DNA from: an uncultured bacterium
GTDB lineage: Bacteria; Bacillota; Clostridia; Oscillospirales; Acutalibacteraceae
DNA length: 43,873 nt
Assembly: GCA_934875675.1 (NCBI GenBank)
Contig: CAKXIK010000023.1
Span: forward strand, 1-43,873
Direction: 5' to 3'
Part shown: in pieces, positions 23,343 to 31,955 of the stretch
Numbering within the stretch: the stretch's first letter is position 1
Layout of the letters: every line of letters begins with the position of its first letter
The notes under the pieces: model-generated
Seen by the model: the letters and a program-made list of their open reading frames with translations, nothing else
What the model was told of the DNA's origin: nothing
Databases searched by the model: none
Program-made: the position numbers and the translations under genes

Positions 23343-24623
23343 ATGGCACAGATTACACCGTTCCGCGCACTGCGCTATCAGACTGAAAACGCGGGGAAAA
23401 TCGAAACGCTTACCTGCCCGCCATATGACATCATCAGTGAGGAGCAGCGCAAGGAATTTTTGCGTGAAAATCCATACAATGTGATTCGTCTGGAATTGCC
23501 GCGCGGAGAAGAACCGTATGCGCAGGCCGAAAAAACACTGGACGAGTGGCTGCAAAACGGCATCCTCAAGCAGGATGATCAGCCAGCAGTTTATATTTAT
23601 GAAGAAGAATTTTCTGCACACGGAACGCGCATGAGCTTCCGCGGATTCATTTGCCGCGTTCATCTGGAGGAATTCTCCAAGGGAATTGTCCTCCCGCACG
23701 AGGAGACGCTCTCCAAAGCAAAAGCAGACCGTTTTGCGCTGATGCAGCACACCTTCTGCAATTTCAGCCAAATTTACTCTCTTTATATGGATGAAGAACG
23801 CACCAGTGCAAGCTTGATTGCACAGCTTTCCGCAGGAAAACCCGATGTGGAAATGACGGATGGCGAGGGTGTGACACATCGGCTGTGGGTTGCCGCAAAG
23901 TGCCCCGCTGTGGATGCACTTTGTGCTTCCTTTGCAGCAAAAAAGCTTTATATTGCTGATGGACATCACCGCTATGAAACGGCACTCAACTTCCGCAATT
24001 GGTGCAGAGAACAGGGAATCGCCGCAGAAGGTGACGATGTGGATTCCGTTATGATGATGCTCGTCGATATGGCGGACCCCGGACTTGTGGTGTTCCCAAC
24101 GCATCGGTTGGTGCGCGGTCTGGAGCATTTTGACGCCGAGGCGGTCAAAAAAGGCTGTGCGGAGTTCTTTGATGTGACGGAAATGCAGAATGCCGCATCC
24201 ATGGAATCTGAACTGGACAAGCTTTATCAGCAGGGCAAAAAGGCATTCGGATTTTATACTGGCGGGGATGCATGGACGCAGTTGGTGCTGAAGGATGTTG
24301 CTGTGATGGAAGAAATGCTTCCGGGCAAAAGCAAGGCGCTGCGTGAATTGGATGTTTCCGTGCTGCACACGTTGGTGTTAGAGCGGATTATGGGCATCGA
24401 CCGCGAAAATATGGCACAGCAGATCAACCTTACCTATACCAAAATTTTTGACGAAGCACTCTCTTCGGTGCAGGAGGGTAACGCGCAGTGTTCGTTTGTT
24501 CTGAATCCAACGCGTGTCAGCGAAATTCGCGATGTGGCGGCAGCAGGGGAAAAGATGCCGCAAAAGTCTACCTATTTTTACCCCAAGCTCATCACTGGGC
24601 TTGTCATGAACCGATTGAAATGA
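23343..24623 (+). CDS. DUF1015 family protein (SerK-like)
   Basis: 426 residues, full length for DUF1015. Typical segments are ITPFRALRY at the start, CPPYDIISEEQR, NPYNVIRLELP, FRGFICRVHLEEFSKGIVLPHEETLSKAKADR, and LYIADGHHRYETAL. An archaeal family member (SerK) is an ADP-dependent serine kinase that makes O-phosphoserine, and bacterial homologues near serine genes are known; here no serA or serC lies nearby, so function stays putative. A very strong AAAGGAGGAG ribosome site precedes the ATG. The leader contains repeat copy A. Confidence 0.88.
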   Translation: MAQITPFRALRYQTENAGKIETLTCPPYDIISEEQRKEFLRENPYNVIRLELPRGEEPYAQAEKTLDEWLQNGILKQDDQPAVYIYEEEFSAHGTRMSFRGFICRVHLEEFSKGIVLPHEETLSKAKADRFALMQHTFCNFSQIYSLYMDEERTSASLIAQLSAGKPDVEMTDGEGVTHRLWVAAKCPAVDALCASFAAKKLYIADGHHRYETALNFRNWCREQGIAAEGDDVDSVMMMLVDMADPGLVVFPTHRLVRGLEHFDAEAVKKGCAEFFDVTEMQNAASMESELDKLYQQGKKAFGFYTGGDAWTQLVLKDVAVMEEMLPGKSKALRELDVSVLHTLVLERIMGIDRENMAQQINLTYTKIFDEALSSVQEGNAQCSFVLNPTRVSEIRDVAAAGEKMPQKSTYFYPKLITGLVMNRLK

Positions 24624-24780
24624 AAAAAGCGGAGCGATCTTCGTTTCCGCAGTTATTTGCCGCGCAAACGGAGATGCCCCGCAAGAAATTAAATTGTGAA
24701 GGACGCAGGGTGTTGCGCAGCAGTCAATAAATTTTCCTGAAATTTATATTTTAGAAAAATAATGAGAGAAGGATTTTTTG

Positions 24781-25917
24781 ATGAAGCAAAAGCTTGCAGT
24801 TCTTTTAACCGCAGCGCTCTGTGTTAGCATGTTCAGCGGATGCGATTCGCTTTTTGGTACGTCCTCAGCAGAAACGCCGAAAACAACTTCTTCCGCAACG
24901 GCAACACCGTCTTCCGGTGCGGAGGTTTCCAGCGAACCGGTTTCCAGTAAGCCGGCAGCTCCGGCAGGTGATGTGACCGATACCGCTGCAGAGGGAAATT
25001 ACAATAACAATACGCCCGCCTACTATTCGCAATATGTTCTCGTGTGCGGAGATTATGCACTCGAGATTTTCGGGGCATCCGCAAATGCTTCCTATGCGAA
25101 AACCGTATCGGATTTTGCTGCAAAATACCCCAAGCTGAACGTTTCCTGTGCGATTGTGCCCAAAAGCTCCGCATTCAACATCCCCACAAGCTTCTCAAAC
25201 CTGAAGGATGCTTCAAAAAAGTCGATTTCCAACCAGTTTGAGATTCAGAAAAAGTTTATCGACGGAACCTATGCGAAGATGAGCGACAGCGTGAAGAAAA
25301 TCGACGTGATCGGCGAAATGACACCGCACAAGGGAGAATATATGTATTACCGCACCGATCATCACTGGACTTCACTCGGTGCGTATTATGCTTCGGCGGC
25401 TTACTGCAAGGCAAACGGAATTACGCCGCGTGATTTGAACGATTACAAGACGGTGCGCACGGATGGCTATGTTGGTTCCATGTATTCGTTTTGTGCCAAC
25501 CCCAAGCCGGCCTGCCTGAAAACCAATCCGGACAGCACCATCGGCCGGCTGCCCGGTGTTGGTTACACATTGACCTATACGCGCGACGGCGTCGATTATA
25601 CCGGTTCGGCAATTAATGAAAAAGCCGGCGGATATATGATGTTCATTTGCGGAGACCAGCCCTATACCAAGATTACGGCACAGAACCATACCGGCAAAAA
25701 GCTGCTCGTATTTAAGGAATCCTTCGGAAATGCGTTTGTTCCCTATATGATCGATTACTATGACGAGATTTATGTGGTGGATATCCGCGAAACAACGCCT
25801 GCAATCTCCACTGTCATTGACCAAAAGGGAATTACCGATGTTCTGTTTATCAACAATGTCTTTGCTGCAGCAGACGCATCCCAAATCAAGCGCATTTCGG
25901 ATAAGGCGGTGTCCTGA
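24781..25917 (+). CDS. DHHW-family lipoprotein (SGNH-like)
   Basis: 378 residues. A lipoprotein signal peptide ends in MFSGC with the lipidated Cys at about 21, followed by a Ser/Thr/Ala-rich linker (about 25-75) that spans the wall. The mature domain carries YYRTDHHWTSLGAYYA, the DHHW hallmark of an AlgX/AlgJ-like SGNH family, and a C-terminal VFKESFGNAFVPYM motif that resembles the SGNH Ser block. Such proteins are thought to O-acetylate or modify surface polysaccharides, often with an MBOAT partner; none is seen here. GAGAGAAGGA precedes ATG 24781, preferred over the TTG at 24778. Confidence 0.85.
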   Translation: MKQKLAVLLTAALCVSMFSGCDSLFGTSSAETPKTTSSATATPSSGAEVSSEPVSSKPAAPAGDVTDTAAEGNYNNNTPAYYSQYVLVCGDYALEIFGASANASYAKTVSDFAAKYPKLNVSCAIVPKSSAFNIPTSFSNLKDASKKSISNQFEIQKKFIDGTYAKMSDSVKKIDVIGEMTPHKGEYMYYRTDHHWTSLGAYYASAAYCKANGITPRDLNDYKTVRTDGYVGSMYSFCANPKPACLKTNPDSTIGRLPGVGYTLTYTRDGVDYTGSAINEKAGGYMMFICGDQPYTKITAQNHTGKKLLVFKESFGNAFVPYMIDYYDEIYVVDIRETTPAISTVIDQKGITDVLFINNVFAAADASQIKRISDKAVS

Positions 25918-25924
25918 ACATGCT

Positions 25925-26839
25925 TCACATGATGGCGGCAAGCGTCATCATTTCTTCCAAACGTTCATAAATGGCATCCAGATCGGTAATCGGAAGAGGG
26001 TTTTCCCCTTTTCCGATCTCAATCGTGAAGCCGGGACGGCGAAATTCATGGATAAACCAATCCTTAAAGCCGCCATGCGAGGCAAGCCCCTCTGCCATGG
26101 AGGGAGTGTATCCGCTCGTGACTGCGAAAATCCGTGTCATCAGCAGGGAACGGTGTGGGGTAACAGTACCATATTTCCAGTAAATTTCTTCGCCCTGGCT
26201 GTGAAAAGCGAGCACGTGGCGAAACGGAATGGTGCGGCAAAGCATCGTCAGCAGCTGGGTTTCCGGCTCGCTTTCGGGCGCAGGGCCACCGTAACGTGTG
26301 GGTGCGGGTCCTTTGATGCCGCTGTCGTTTTCCAATTGGCGAAGAATGTACCAGCCTGCATCGTAATTGTGATTAAGATCTACGCCGCGTGCGTTTGCCT
26401 GCCAATGGTGGGTGTCACCGCCGGAAATTGAAAGCACACTTTCGCGCAGTTCCAGTGCGGCATCCGGCCCGTGAAGTGAAATTTCCACACCGTCCGGGTT
26501 GACGCAGGGCACGACCACCAGCCCGCGTCCCAACAACGCACGGCGCACATCAATTTCAGCAAGAGGTTCTCCCGTGTCCAGTGCATGGCAAAGCCGCGCC
26601 ACAAACCGCAGCAAAAGCGAGCAGGTGAGCCATTCCATCCCGTGAAATGCCCCGCAGAACAAAACACGTTCGCGCGGTTCTCCAATCTGCAGCGCATAAA
26701 TGGGTCTGCCCAGCACGCTGTGACCCAGCTCAGTAATTCGCAAAAACGGGTACTGTACCCGCAGCGAACGTAAAAAAGACGAAACGGCAGCTTCGTCCGG
26801 TGGAGAGGAAAAAAACGGTCGGTCACGATCAGCGCTCAT
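25925..26839 (-). CDS. M14 family zinc carboxypeptidase
   Basis: 304 residues from the preferred ATG at 26839 (AGAAAGG about 12 nt upstream; the frame is open to 26914). Zinc ligands are visible as His66 and Glu69 in GAFHGMEW and His213 in AFHSQGEE; the substrate-binding region reads ARGVDLNHNYD and the catalytic Glu is Glu274 in FTIEIGKGE. The CVNPDGVE segment is typical of gamma-D-glutamyl-meso-diaminopimelate peptidases, so trimming of imported peptidoglycan peptides is plausible. There is no signal peptide, in keeping with a cytosolic recycling role. It converges on the DHHW lipoprotein gene with 7 nt between stops. Confidence 0.88.
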   Translation of the reverse strand: MSADRDRPFFSSPPDEAAVSSFLRSLRVQYPFLRITELGHSVLGRPIYALQIGEPRERVLFCGAFHGMEWLTCSLLLRFVARLCHALDTGEPLAEIDVRRALLGRGLVVVPCVNPDGVEISLHGPDAALELRESVLSISGGDTHHWQANARGVDLNHNYDAGWYILRQLENDSGIKGPAPTRYGGPAPESEPETQLLTMLCRTIPFRHVLAFHSQGEEIYWKYGTVTPHRSLLMTRIFAVTSGYTPSMAEGLASHGGFKDWFIHEFRRPGFTIEIGKGENPLPITDLDAIYERLEEMMTLAAIM

Positions 26840-26966
26840 CCGGCATCCGAACCTTTCTGCGTAAACTTGAAGCCTTGCGCCTTTTTGCACTTGATTGAAA
26901 GGCGCGCAATTCATTCATATGTTAAAACCATGAAAAAAAGCACCCAAAAGGAAGGAAACAGGCGAA

Positions 26967-27512
26967 ATGAAGCTGATTGAAAAGACCGTTTCTCAGGAAA
27001 TGATTTACCAAGGAAAAATTATCAATCTGCGCCGCGATCAGGCAGAGCTGGAAAACGGGCGGATTGCCACGCGCGAGGTGGTGGAGCATCCGGGCGGCGT
27101 CTGTGTTGCGGCACTGACCAAGGAAAATGAGCTGCTTTTTGTGCGGCAGTTCCGCTATCCGTATGGCGAGGTGCTTCTGGAACTGCCCGCCGGCAAGCGC
27201 GACCGCACCGAAGCGCCGCTGGAATGCGGCAAGCGTGAATTGCAGGAGGAAACGGGAGCAACCGGAACGGGCTACCTTTCACTCGGTAAGCTTTATCCTT
27301 CTCCCGGCTATTGCGGAGAGATTATCCATCTCTATCTTTGCCGCGTAGAATCCTTTGGAAGCCAGAATCCCGATGAGGATGAATTTTTACAGGTGGAACG
27401 GATTCCGCTCAATCGTGCTGCTGAAATGGTTCTGAATAATGAAATTCCGGACGCAAAAACGCAGGTGGCAGTTTTAAAAGCGCAGGCGCTCGTTGCTGCC
27501 GGAAAATATTAA
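26967..27512 (+). CDS. Nudix hydrolase, ADP-ribose pyrophosphatase type
   Basis: 181 residues with a complete Nudix box at residues 76-98: G76, E82, R90-E91, E94-E95 and G97 fit G-x5-E-x7-RE-U-x-EE-x-GU. The preceding VRQFRYPYGEVLLELPAG is diagnostic of the ADP-ribose pyrophosphatase (NudF) branch, which splits ADP-ribose to AMP and ribose 5-phosphate. Length and the N-terminal beta-strand dimer region are normal. AAGGAAGG lies before the ATG. Confidence 0.93.
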   Translation: MKLIEKTVSQEMIYQGKIINLRRDQAELENGRIATREVVEHPGGVCVAALTKENELLFVRQFRYPYGEVLLELPAGKRDRTEAPLECGKRELQEETGATGTGYLSLGKLYPSPGYCGEIIHLYLCRVESFGSQNPDEDEFLQVERIPLNRAAEMVLNNEIPDAKTQVAVLKAQALVAAGKY

Positions 27513-27571
27513 AACGGTTAGGGACTCGTTTTTCGGAAGATAGACATTTTTACATAAAAATATAAAATGTA

Positions 27572-28726
27572 ATGACTGAAAGGATGGGAAAACTGAATTA
27601 CCGCAAATTTGGCAATACAGGCGTGGAGGTTTCTGCACTTGGATTTGGATGCATGCGCCTGCCCACTAATACCGACGGCACGATTGACCGCGCAAGAACA
27701 ACCGCGATGCTCCGCAGTGCAATTGACCGCGGAATGAACTATGTGGATACCGCTTATGGATACCATAACGGAGAAAGTGAATCCGCGGTTGGTGATGCCC
27801 TGCGTGACGGCTACCGCGAGAAGGTCAATCTTGCAACGAAGATGCCGGTCTGGAAGGTGGAGAAGGCGGAGGATTTCGACACCATCTTTGCAGAACAGCT
27901 TGCGCGCCTCCAAACAGATCATGTTGATTTTTACTTGCTGCATGCGCTGGATCGCGACAGCTGGGAAAACAAGGTGCTGAAGTTTGGGCTGATTGAGAAA
28001 ATGCAGCAGGCAAAGGCAGATGGACGGGCGAAACATATCGGTTTTTCCTTCCATGACGATTATGATACGTTCCAGGAAATTATCGATACTTACACCGGTT
28101 GTGAGTTCTGTCAGATTCAGTATAATTACATTAACACCGATTATCAGGCGACACAGCGCGGGCTCGATTATGCGGCTGCAAAAGGCTTGGGTGTGATTGT
28201 GATGGAGCCGCTGCTCGGCGGCAAGCTGGCAAATCCGCCAAAAATGGTCGCCGCAGCACTTTCCACCGAAAAAACACCGGTGGAGTGGGCACTCGATTTC
28301 GTCTGGAATCAGCCGGGCGTTTCTCTGTTGCTTTCCGGCATGAGCAACGAGCAGCAAACAGAGGATAATCTGGTTTATGCGTCCCGCAGCAGCGTTGGAA
28401 TGCTCGGAGAAAAAGAGCTTGCCATGTTTGCCGGAGCAAAGCGCGTTTATGACAGCATGGCGCTGGTTCCCTGCACACATTGCGAATACTGCATGCCATG
28501 TCCCTTTGGTGTCAATATTCCCGATACCTTTGCCTGCTACAACAAAACCGTTTCACAGGGAATCGAATTGGCGGCGGCAGAGTATGCCGATCTGCAGGGA
28601 AAAGCAGATCTTTGCCGTGCGTGCCATCATTGCGAATCTCTTTGCCCGCAGCATATTAAAATTAGTGAAGAAATGCCTTCCATTTCCAAGCTGTTTGACG
28701 AATACAAGCAGAAAAGCAGCAAGTAA
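27572..28726 (+). CDS. Aldo/keto reductase with C-terminal [4Fe-4S] ferredoxin motifs
   Basis: About 384 residues. The AKR barrel shows NTGVEVSALGFGCMRLP, the catalytic Asp/Tyr in YVDTAYGYHNGESE, TKMPVW (Lys) and HIGFSFHD (His region). The C-terminus adds CTHCEYCMPCPFGV and CRACHHCESLCPQHI, ligands for iron-sulfur clusters, a layout common in Clostridia and probably allowing electron exchange with ferredoxin. The start is unclear. ATG 27572 lacks a ribosome site and may precede the transcription start (TAGACA-N16-TAAAAT at 27541-27568). ATG 27584 abuts GAAAGG. A CTG at 27593 has ideal spacing. Confidence 0.88.
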   Translation: MTERMGKLNYRKFGNTGVEVSALGFGCMRLPTNTDGTIDRARTTAMLRSAIDRGMNYVDTAYGYHNGESESAVGDALRDGYREKVNLATKMPVWKVEKAEDFDTIFAEQLARLQTDHVDFYLLHALDRDSWENKVLKFGLIEKMQQAKADGRAKHIGFSFHDDYDTFQEIIDTYTGCEFCQIQYNYINTDYQATQRGLDYAAAKGLGVIVMEPLLGGKLANPPKMVAAALSTEKTPVEWALDFVWNQPGVSLLLSGMSNEQQTEDNLVYASRSSVGMLGEKELAMFAGAKRVYDSMALVPCTHCEYCMPCPFGVNIPDTFACYNKTVSQGIELAAAEYADLQGKADLCRACHHCESLCPQHIKISEEMPSISKLFDEYKQKSSK

Positions 28727-28746
28727 TTACCTGAAAAATATGCAGT

Positions 28747-28835
28747 AAAAAATCCCTTGCCAAAATGATATGTACCCCCAATACTGGACACCCAGTATTG
28801 GGGGTACATATTAAACCATCGGCAAGGGATTTTTT
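28747..28835. terminator. Bidirectional terminator with a nested 20-bp palindrome
   Basis: An outer 15-bp stem (28747-28761 with 28821-28835, A/T ends) is a normal bidirectional terminator between convergent genes. Its loop contains a second perfect 20-bp inverted repeat (28768-28787 with 28792-28811, 4-nt loop), built around TGTACCCCCAATACTGG. Confidence 0.85.
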
Positions 28836-28851
28836 GTGTGGATGATCAGAA

Positions 28852-29370
28852 TCAGCAGGTTTCCGGCTCTTCAAAGGTTTCGCCGAAAGTTTCAACGGTC
28901 ACCTTTGTCATGCGCTCATCCTCGTGGGGTCTGTCGCGGCGGTCGCGTTTGACAGAAACAATGCGGTCAACTTCATCCATGCCGTCAGTCACCTTGCCGA
29001 ATGCAGCATATTGACCATCCAGATGCGGTGCTTTTTCCACCATGATGAAGAACTGAGAGCCGGCGCTGTCGGGGTCCATTGCGCGAGCCATGGAAAGCAC
29101 GCCGCGGTCATGACTGAGATTATTCTGAAAACGGTTGGCAGTGAACTCGCCTTTGATGGAATAGCCGGGGCCGCCCATGCCGGTGCCTTTGGGGTCACCG
29201 CCCTGAATCATGAAGCCCGGAATGACGCGGTGAAAAATCACACCGTCAAAAAAGCCTTTCTGGATGAGAGAGACAAAATTGCGTACCGTGTTTGGTGCAA
29301 TTTCGGGATACAGCTCCGCGGTGATTTTGTTTCCGCTTTCCATTTCGATGGTTACGACAGGGTTTTTCAT
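28852..29370 (-). CDS. Peptidyl-prolyl cis-trans isomerase, cyclophilin type
   Basis: 172 residues; the cyclophilin core FFDGVIFHRVIPGFMIQGGDPKGTGMGGPGY (catalytic Arg in FHR) and GVLSMARAMDPDSAGSQFFI are intact. The residue that is Trp in cyclosporin-sensitive forms is Tyr here (LDGQYAAFG), as in many bacterial cyclophilins. No signal peptide, so it is cytoplasmic. GGAGG lies 7 nt before ATG. Confidence 0.94.
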   Translation of the reverse strand: MKNPVVTIEMESGNKITAELYPEIAPNTVRNFVSLIQKGFFDGVIFHRVIPGFMIQGGDPKGTGMGGPGYSIKGEFTANRFQNNLSHDRGVLSMARAMDPDSAGSQFFIMVEKAPHLDGQYAAFGKVTDGMDEVDRIVSVKRDRRDRPHEDERMTKVTVETFGETFEEPETC

Positions 29371-29446
29371 TTGATTTCCTCCAATTTATAATTTTTTACT
29401 TTTATAGTACGGTCTGTATTAATGCAGCAAGCTTTCTACGGAGTGC

Positions 29447-30172
29447 TTACTCCAGATTCCCGGTAGCGAACATAACAGCAGAAAGTGCAGCCAGGGGTGC
29501 CGTTTCCGTGCGGAGAATCCGGCTGCCCAGTGTGACGATTTTTGCCCCCTGCGCCTGTAAAATCTCAATTTCCTGTGGGTCAAAACCACCCTCCGGACCG
29601 ACAAATAATGCGATTTCCTGGGGAGCGTCCTGCAAAAGCTCGCGCAGAGGAACGCCGCCTCCCTCATAAAGAACCAGCGTCAGTCCCATTTTTTTGGCTT
29701 CGGAAAGAGCATCTTCAAACGAAACCGGTGCTTCCACCCGGGGCAAACAGCCGCGTTGAGACTGCTTGGCTGCTTCGTCGGCAATTTTTTGCCAGCGCTG
29801 TGACTTCTTTTGTGCAGCGCTGCCGTCGGGGCGGGAAATGCTGCGGGTTGCCAGATATGGAACAATCCGTGCGACGCCAAGTTCCACGGATTTCTGCACA
29901 ATCCACTCCATCTTTTCCCCCTTGGGCAAGCCCTGAAATAAGGTGACTGCCACATTTGGCTCACTGCGGCTCGGCTCACTAAAATCAACACGCAGCTGAA
30001 TTTCATTCGGGGAAACTGATGTTATGGTGCAATGATAATCAGTTCCGGCACCGTCGCAAAGCGTTAAAGTTTCGCCGGCGGTCATCCGCAGCGAGCGGGC
30101 AACGTGGGCTGCATCCTCTCCGATTAGAGAAACCGCATCCACAATTGTGCCGGGTACAAAAAAGCGCGGCAT
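29447..30172 (-). CDS. rsmE: 16S rRNA (uracil-1498-N3) methyltransferase RsmE
   Basis: About 241 residues of the SPOUT family. The N-terminal PUA-like part starts MPRFFVPG. The SAM-binding trefoil knot shows LFVGPEGGFDPQEIE and LGSRILRTETAPLAALS, the diagnostic RsmE motifs; QKSVELGVARIVPYLATRS is also typical. It methylates U1498 in helix 44 of 16S rRNA. Three ATGs occur at the start; 30172 has the best spacing (9 nt) from GGAAAGG. It lies 36 nt after the stop-distal side of the MocR gene start-to-end series (mocR ends at 30209), same strand, and may be read from the same transcript. Confidence 0.95.
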   Translation of the reverse strand: MPRFFVPGTIVDAVSLIGEDAAHVARSLRMTAGETLTLCDGAGTDYHCTITSVSPNEIQLRVDFSEPSRSEPNVAVTLFQGLPKGEKMEWIVQKSVELGVARIVPYLATRSISRPDGSAAQKKSQRWQKIADEAAKQSQRGCLPRVEAPVSFEDALSEAKKMGLTLVLYEGGGVPLRELLQDAPQEIALFVGPEGGFDPQEIEILQAQGAKIVTLGSRILRTETAPLAALSAVMFATGNLE

Positions 30173-30208
30173 GCGCATCATCCTTTCCTGCTCTTTCGAA
30201 TTATTGTA

Positions 30209-31594
30209 TCAGATTTGTTTCTCCCATGCAAGGCGCAGATGATGAACCGCCTCGGGAATTTCCTCTTGCGCAATGCCGGAAAAACCAAGCATCACGCGCC
30301 CAAGACCGTCTTTTTCGTCAAAAGGAATCACCAAAACATTTTCCTGCGCGGCAAGAGAGCAAAGCTGCGCGGCAGAAATTGCGGCTCCCGGGCACAGCAC
30401 AATGCGCAATGCCGTTTCCTGCATCGTGATTTGTATTTTTGAGCCGAATTCTTTCTGCAAGCAGCTGACCAGCAGCGAACCTTTGGCAGAATAGAGTTTT
30501 CTTAGCCTACGCAGCTGCTTTTCCAGCTCACCCTCTTGAATCATCCTTGCCAGAGCAAGCTGCTCAATACGCGAGGCTGTCTGGTTATATGCGGCAGACC
30601 GTTCGTGATAAATGGCAGCAAGCGACGGCGGCAAAACCATGTATCCCATGCGAACCGATGGAAGCAATACCTTGGAAAAGGTGCCGAGATACACAACGTT
30701 TTCGCCGTTTCCAATTGATTGCATGGCCGGAATCGGTCGTGCGGAATAACGCAGTTCTCCATTATAGTCGTCCTCAATAATCAGCGCGCCGCGCCGATTT
30801 GCCCAGTCAATCAGCTCTGCACGGCGTGTCATCGGAATCGGCGAGCCGGAACCAAGACGGTTGGTGGGATTTACATAAATAATCCGAACCCCGGATTCCT
30901 CCAGTGCATCCAGCCGGATTCCGCTTTCGTCTCCCGGCAGGCGGCAAATCTCCAGCCCGCAGTCGCCGAATACCTGCTCCGCCTGCGCAAAACCGGGGCT
31001 TTCCATGCCGATCATGCGGTCATTTCTGCGCAGCATCCCGCTGAGCATAAACAGAAGGGGCTGTGTACCGGCTCCCACCACAATCCGCTCCGGGGATGAA
31101 GTGACGCCGCGTACACTGTGGCTGTATTCCGTCAGGGCAGTGCGCAGCTCCGGTTCCCCCTGATGATTGCCGTACGCAGTGATAATTTCCTGATGGCTGA
31201 GCACTTCTCGAATATATTTTTGCCAAAGCTCCACCCGGAACGCGCGCCGGTCAATCGAATCGGTGGAAAAACGGTATCGCAGTTTTGGCACCGGCGGAGC
31301 GGCTTGTCGTGTGTGTGCCAGAACCGATTTTTGCGGTGCCATGGTCAGTTGCAGGGCGTAATATCCGCGCTGCGGACGGCTTTCCATATAGCCTTCCACA
31401 CAAAGCTGCTGATATGCGGTTTCTACGGTGGTGCGGCTGACATTCAAATCTTCTGCCAGCCGCCGGATGGAAGGAAGATGCTCTCCCGCTGCAATTTGCC
31501 CGTTGGAAATTGCGTCGCAAAAAAAGCGGTAAAGCTGTTGATAAAGCGGTTCTTCACTGGATTCGTTCAGATTTAAATAATCCAGAAGCATCAT
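30209..31594 (-). CDS. MocR/PdxR-type regulator (GntR HTH fused to aminotransferase fold)
   Basis: 461 residues. A GntR winged HTH spans about 15-80 (EPLYQQLYRFFCDAISNGQI; LPSIRRLAEDLNVSRTTVETAYQQLCVEGYM). A fold-type-I aminotransferase domain follows, with YGNHQGEPELRTALTEY, IIEDDYNGELRY and the PLP-lysine motif TFSKVLLPSVRMGYM. MocR proteins bind pyridoxal phosphate; PdxR members control vitamin B6 genes, others control GABA or taurine use. The segment usually read as TP-x-HQ-x-PTG is VNPTNRLGSG here, a variation near the ligand pocket. GGAGG precedes the start. An ECF transporter S-component is encoded divergently, a likely target. Confidence 0.9.
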   Translation of the reverse strand: MMLLDYLNLNESSEEPLYQQLYRFFCDAISNGQIAAGEHLPSIRRLAEDLNVSRTTVETAYQQLCVEGYMESRPQRGYYALQLTMAPQKSVLAHTRQAAPPVPKLRYRFSTDSIDRRAFRVELWQKYIREVLSHQEIITAYGNHQGEPELRTALTEYSHSVRGVTSSPERIVVGAGTQPLLFMLSGMLRRNDRMIGMESPGFAQAEQVFGDCGLEICRLPGDESGIRLDALEESGVRIIYVNPTNRLGSGSPIPMTRRAELIDWANRRGALIIEDDYNGELRYSARPIPAMQSIGNGENVVYLGTFSKVLLPSVRMGYMVLPPSLAAIYHERSAAYNQTASRIEQLALARMIQEGELEKQLRRLRKLYSAKGSLLVSCLQKEFGSKIQITMQETALRIVLCPGAAISAAQLCSLAAQENVLVIPFDEKDGLGRVMLGFSGIAQEEIPEAVHHLRLAWEKQI

Positions 31595-31741
31595 GCATAC
31601 CTCCGATGCAGGTTTCCTGCCTTTTTATCTGGCGTTTCAAGAGAAACGGATGTTGCTGCCGACCACATTCCGAAGCTGGAGCGGTTTTACACACGTTCCG
31701 GCTGAGCGGACAGACAATGTTTGTACAATCGGTAGAAAGAA

Positions 31742-31809
31742 AACTGTCATGATAAAAATAATCAAAACTGTGTATTTTAAAAGGTACAGTTATCTGCTAT
31801 GATTGTACC
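31742..31809. promoter_or_regulatory. Candidate MocR operator in the divergent region
   Basis: AACTGT occurs at 31742-31747 and again 24 bp later at 31766-31771, and its complement ACAGTT at 31786-31791, with a further TTGTACC at 31803-31809. Repeats with AACTGTAC cores are what MocR/PdxR proteins often bind. TATGAT at 31798-31803 could be the -10 toward the ECF gene. Confidence 0.4.
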
Positions 31810-31818
31810 ACAGAATTT

Positions 31819-31915
31819 GAAAAACACAAGTATTTCCAGAATATTTTCCGTGTTTTTCGGTAATTCAGCAAAGCAGCTGTCCCCCAATGCCGCGGAATTT
31901 GGGATGCCAGGCTGC
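31819..31915 (+). promoter_or_regulatory. Structured leader of the ECF S-component gene
   Basis: Two successive hairpins: GAAAAACAC/GTGTTTTTC (31819-31827 with 31850-31858) and a GCAGC/GCTGC stem (31873-31915) containing CCCAA/TTGGG. No known riboswitch consensus was recognised. Confidence 0.3.
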
Positions 31916-31955
31916 AATGAAAAATTTCCGGCTCTTGCGGAAGGGAGAATTCGTT

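Noticed and set aside
31819..31915. Known riboswitch (TPP, preQ1 or cobalamin) before the ECF S-component
   Set aside because: None of the conserved cores of those classes could be found in the leader.
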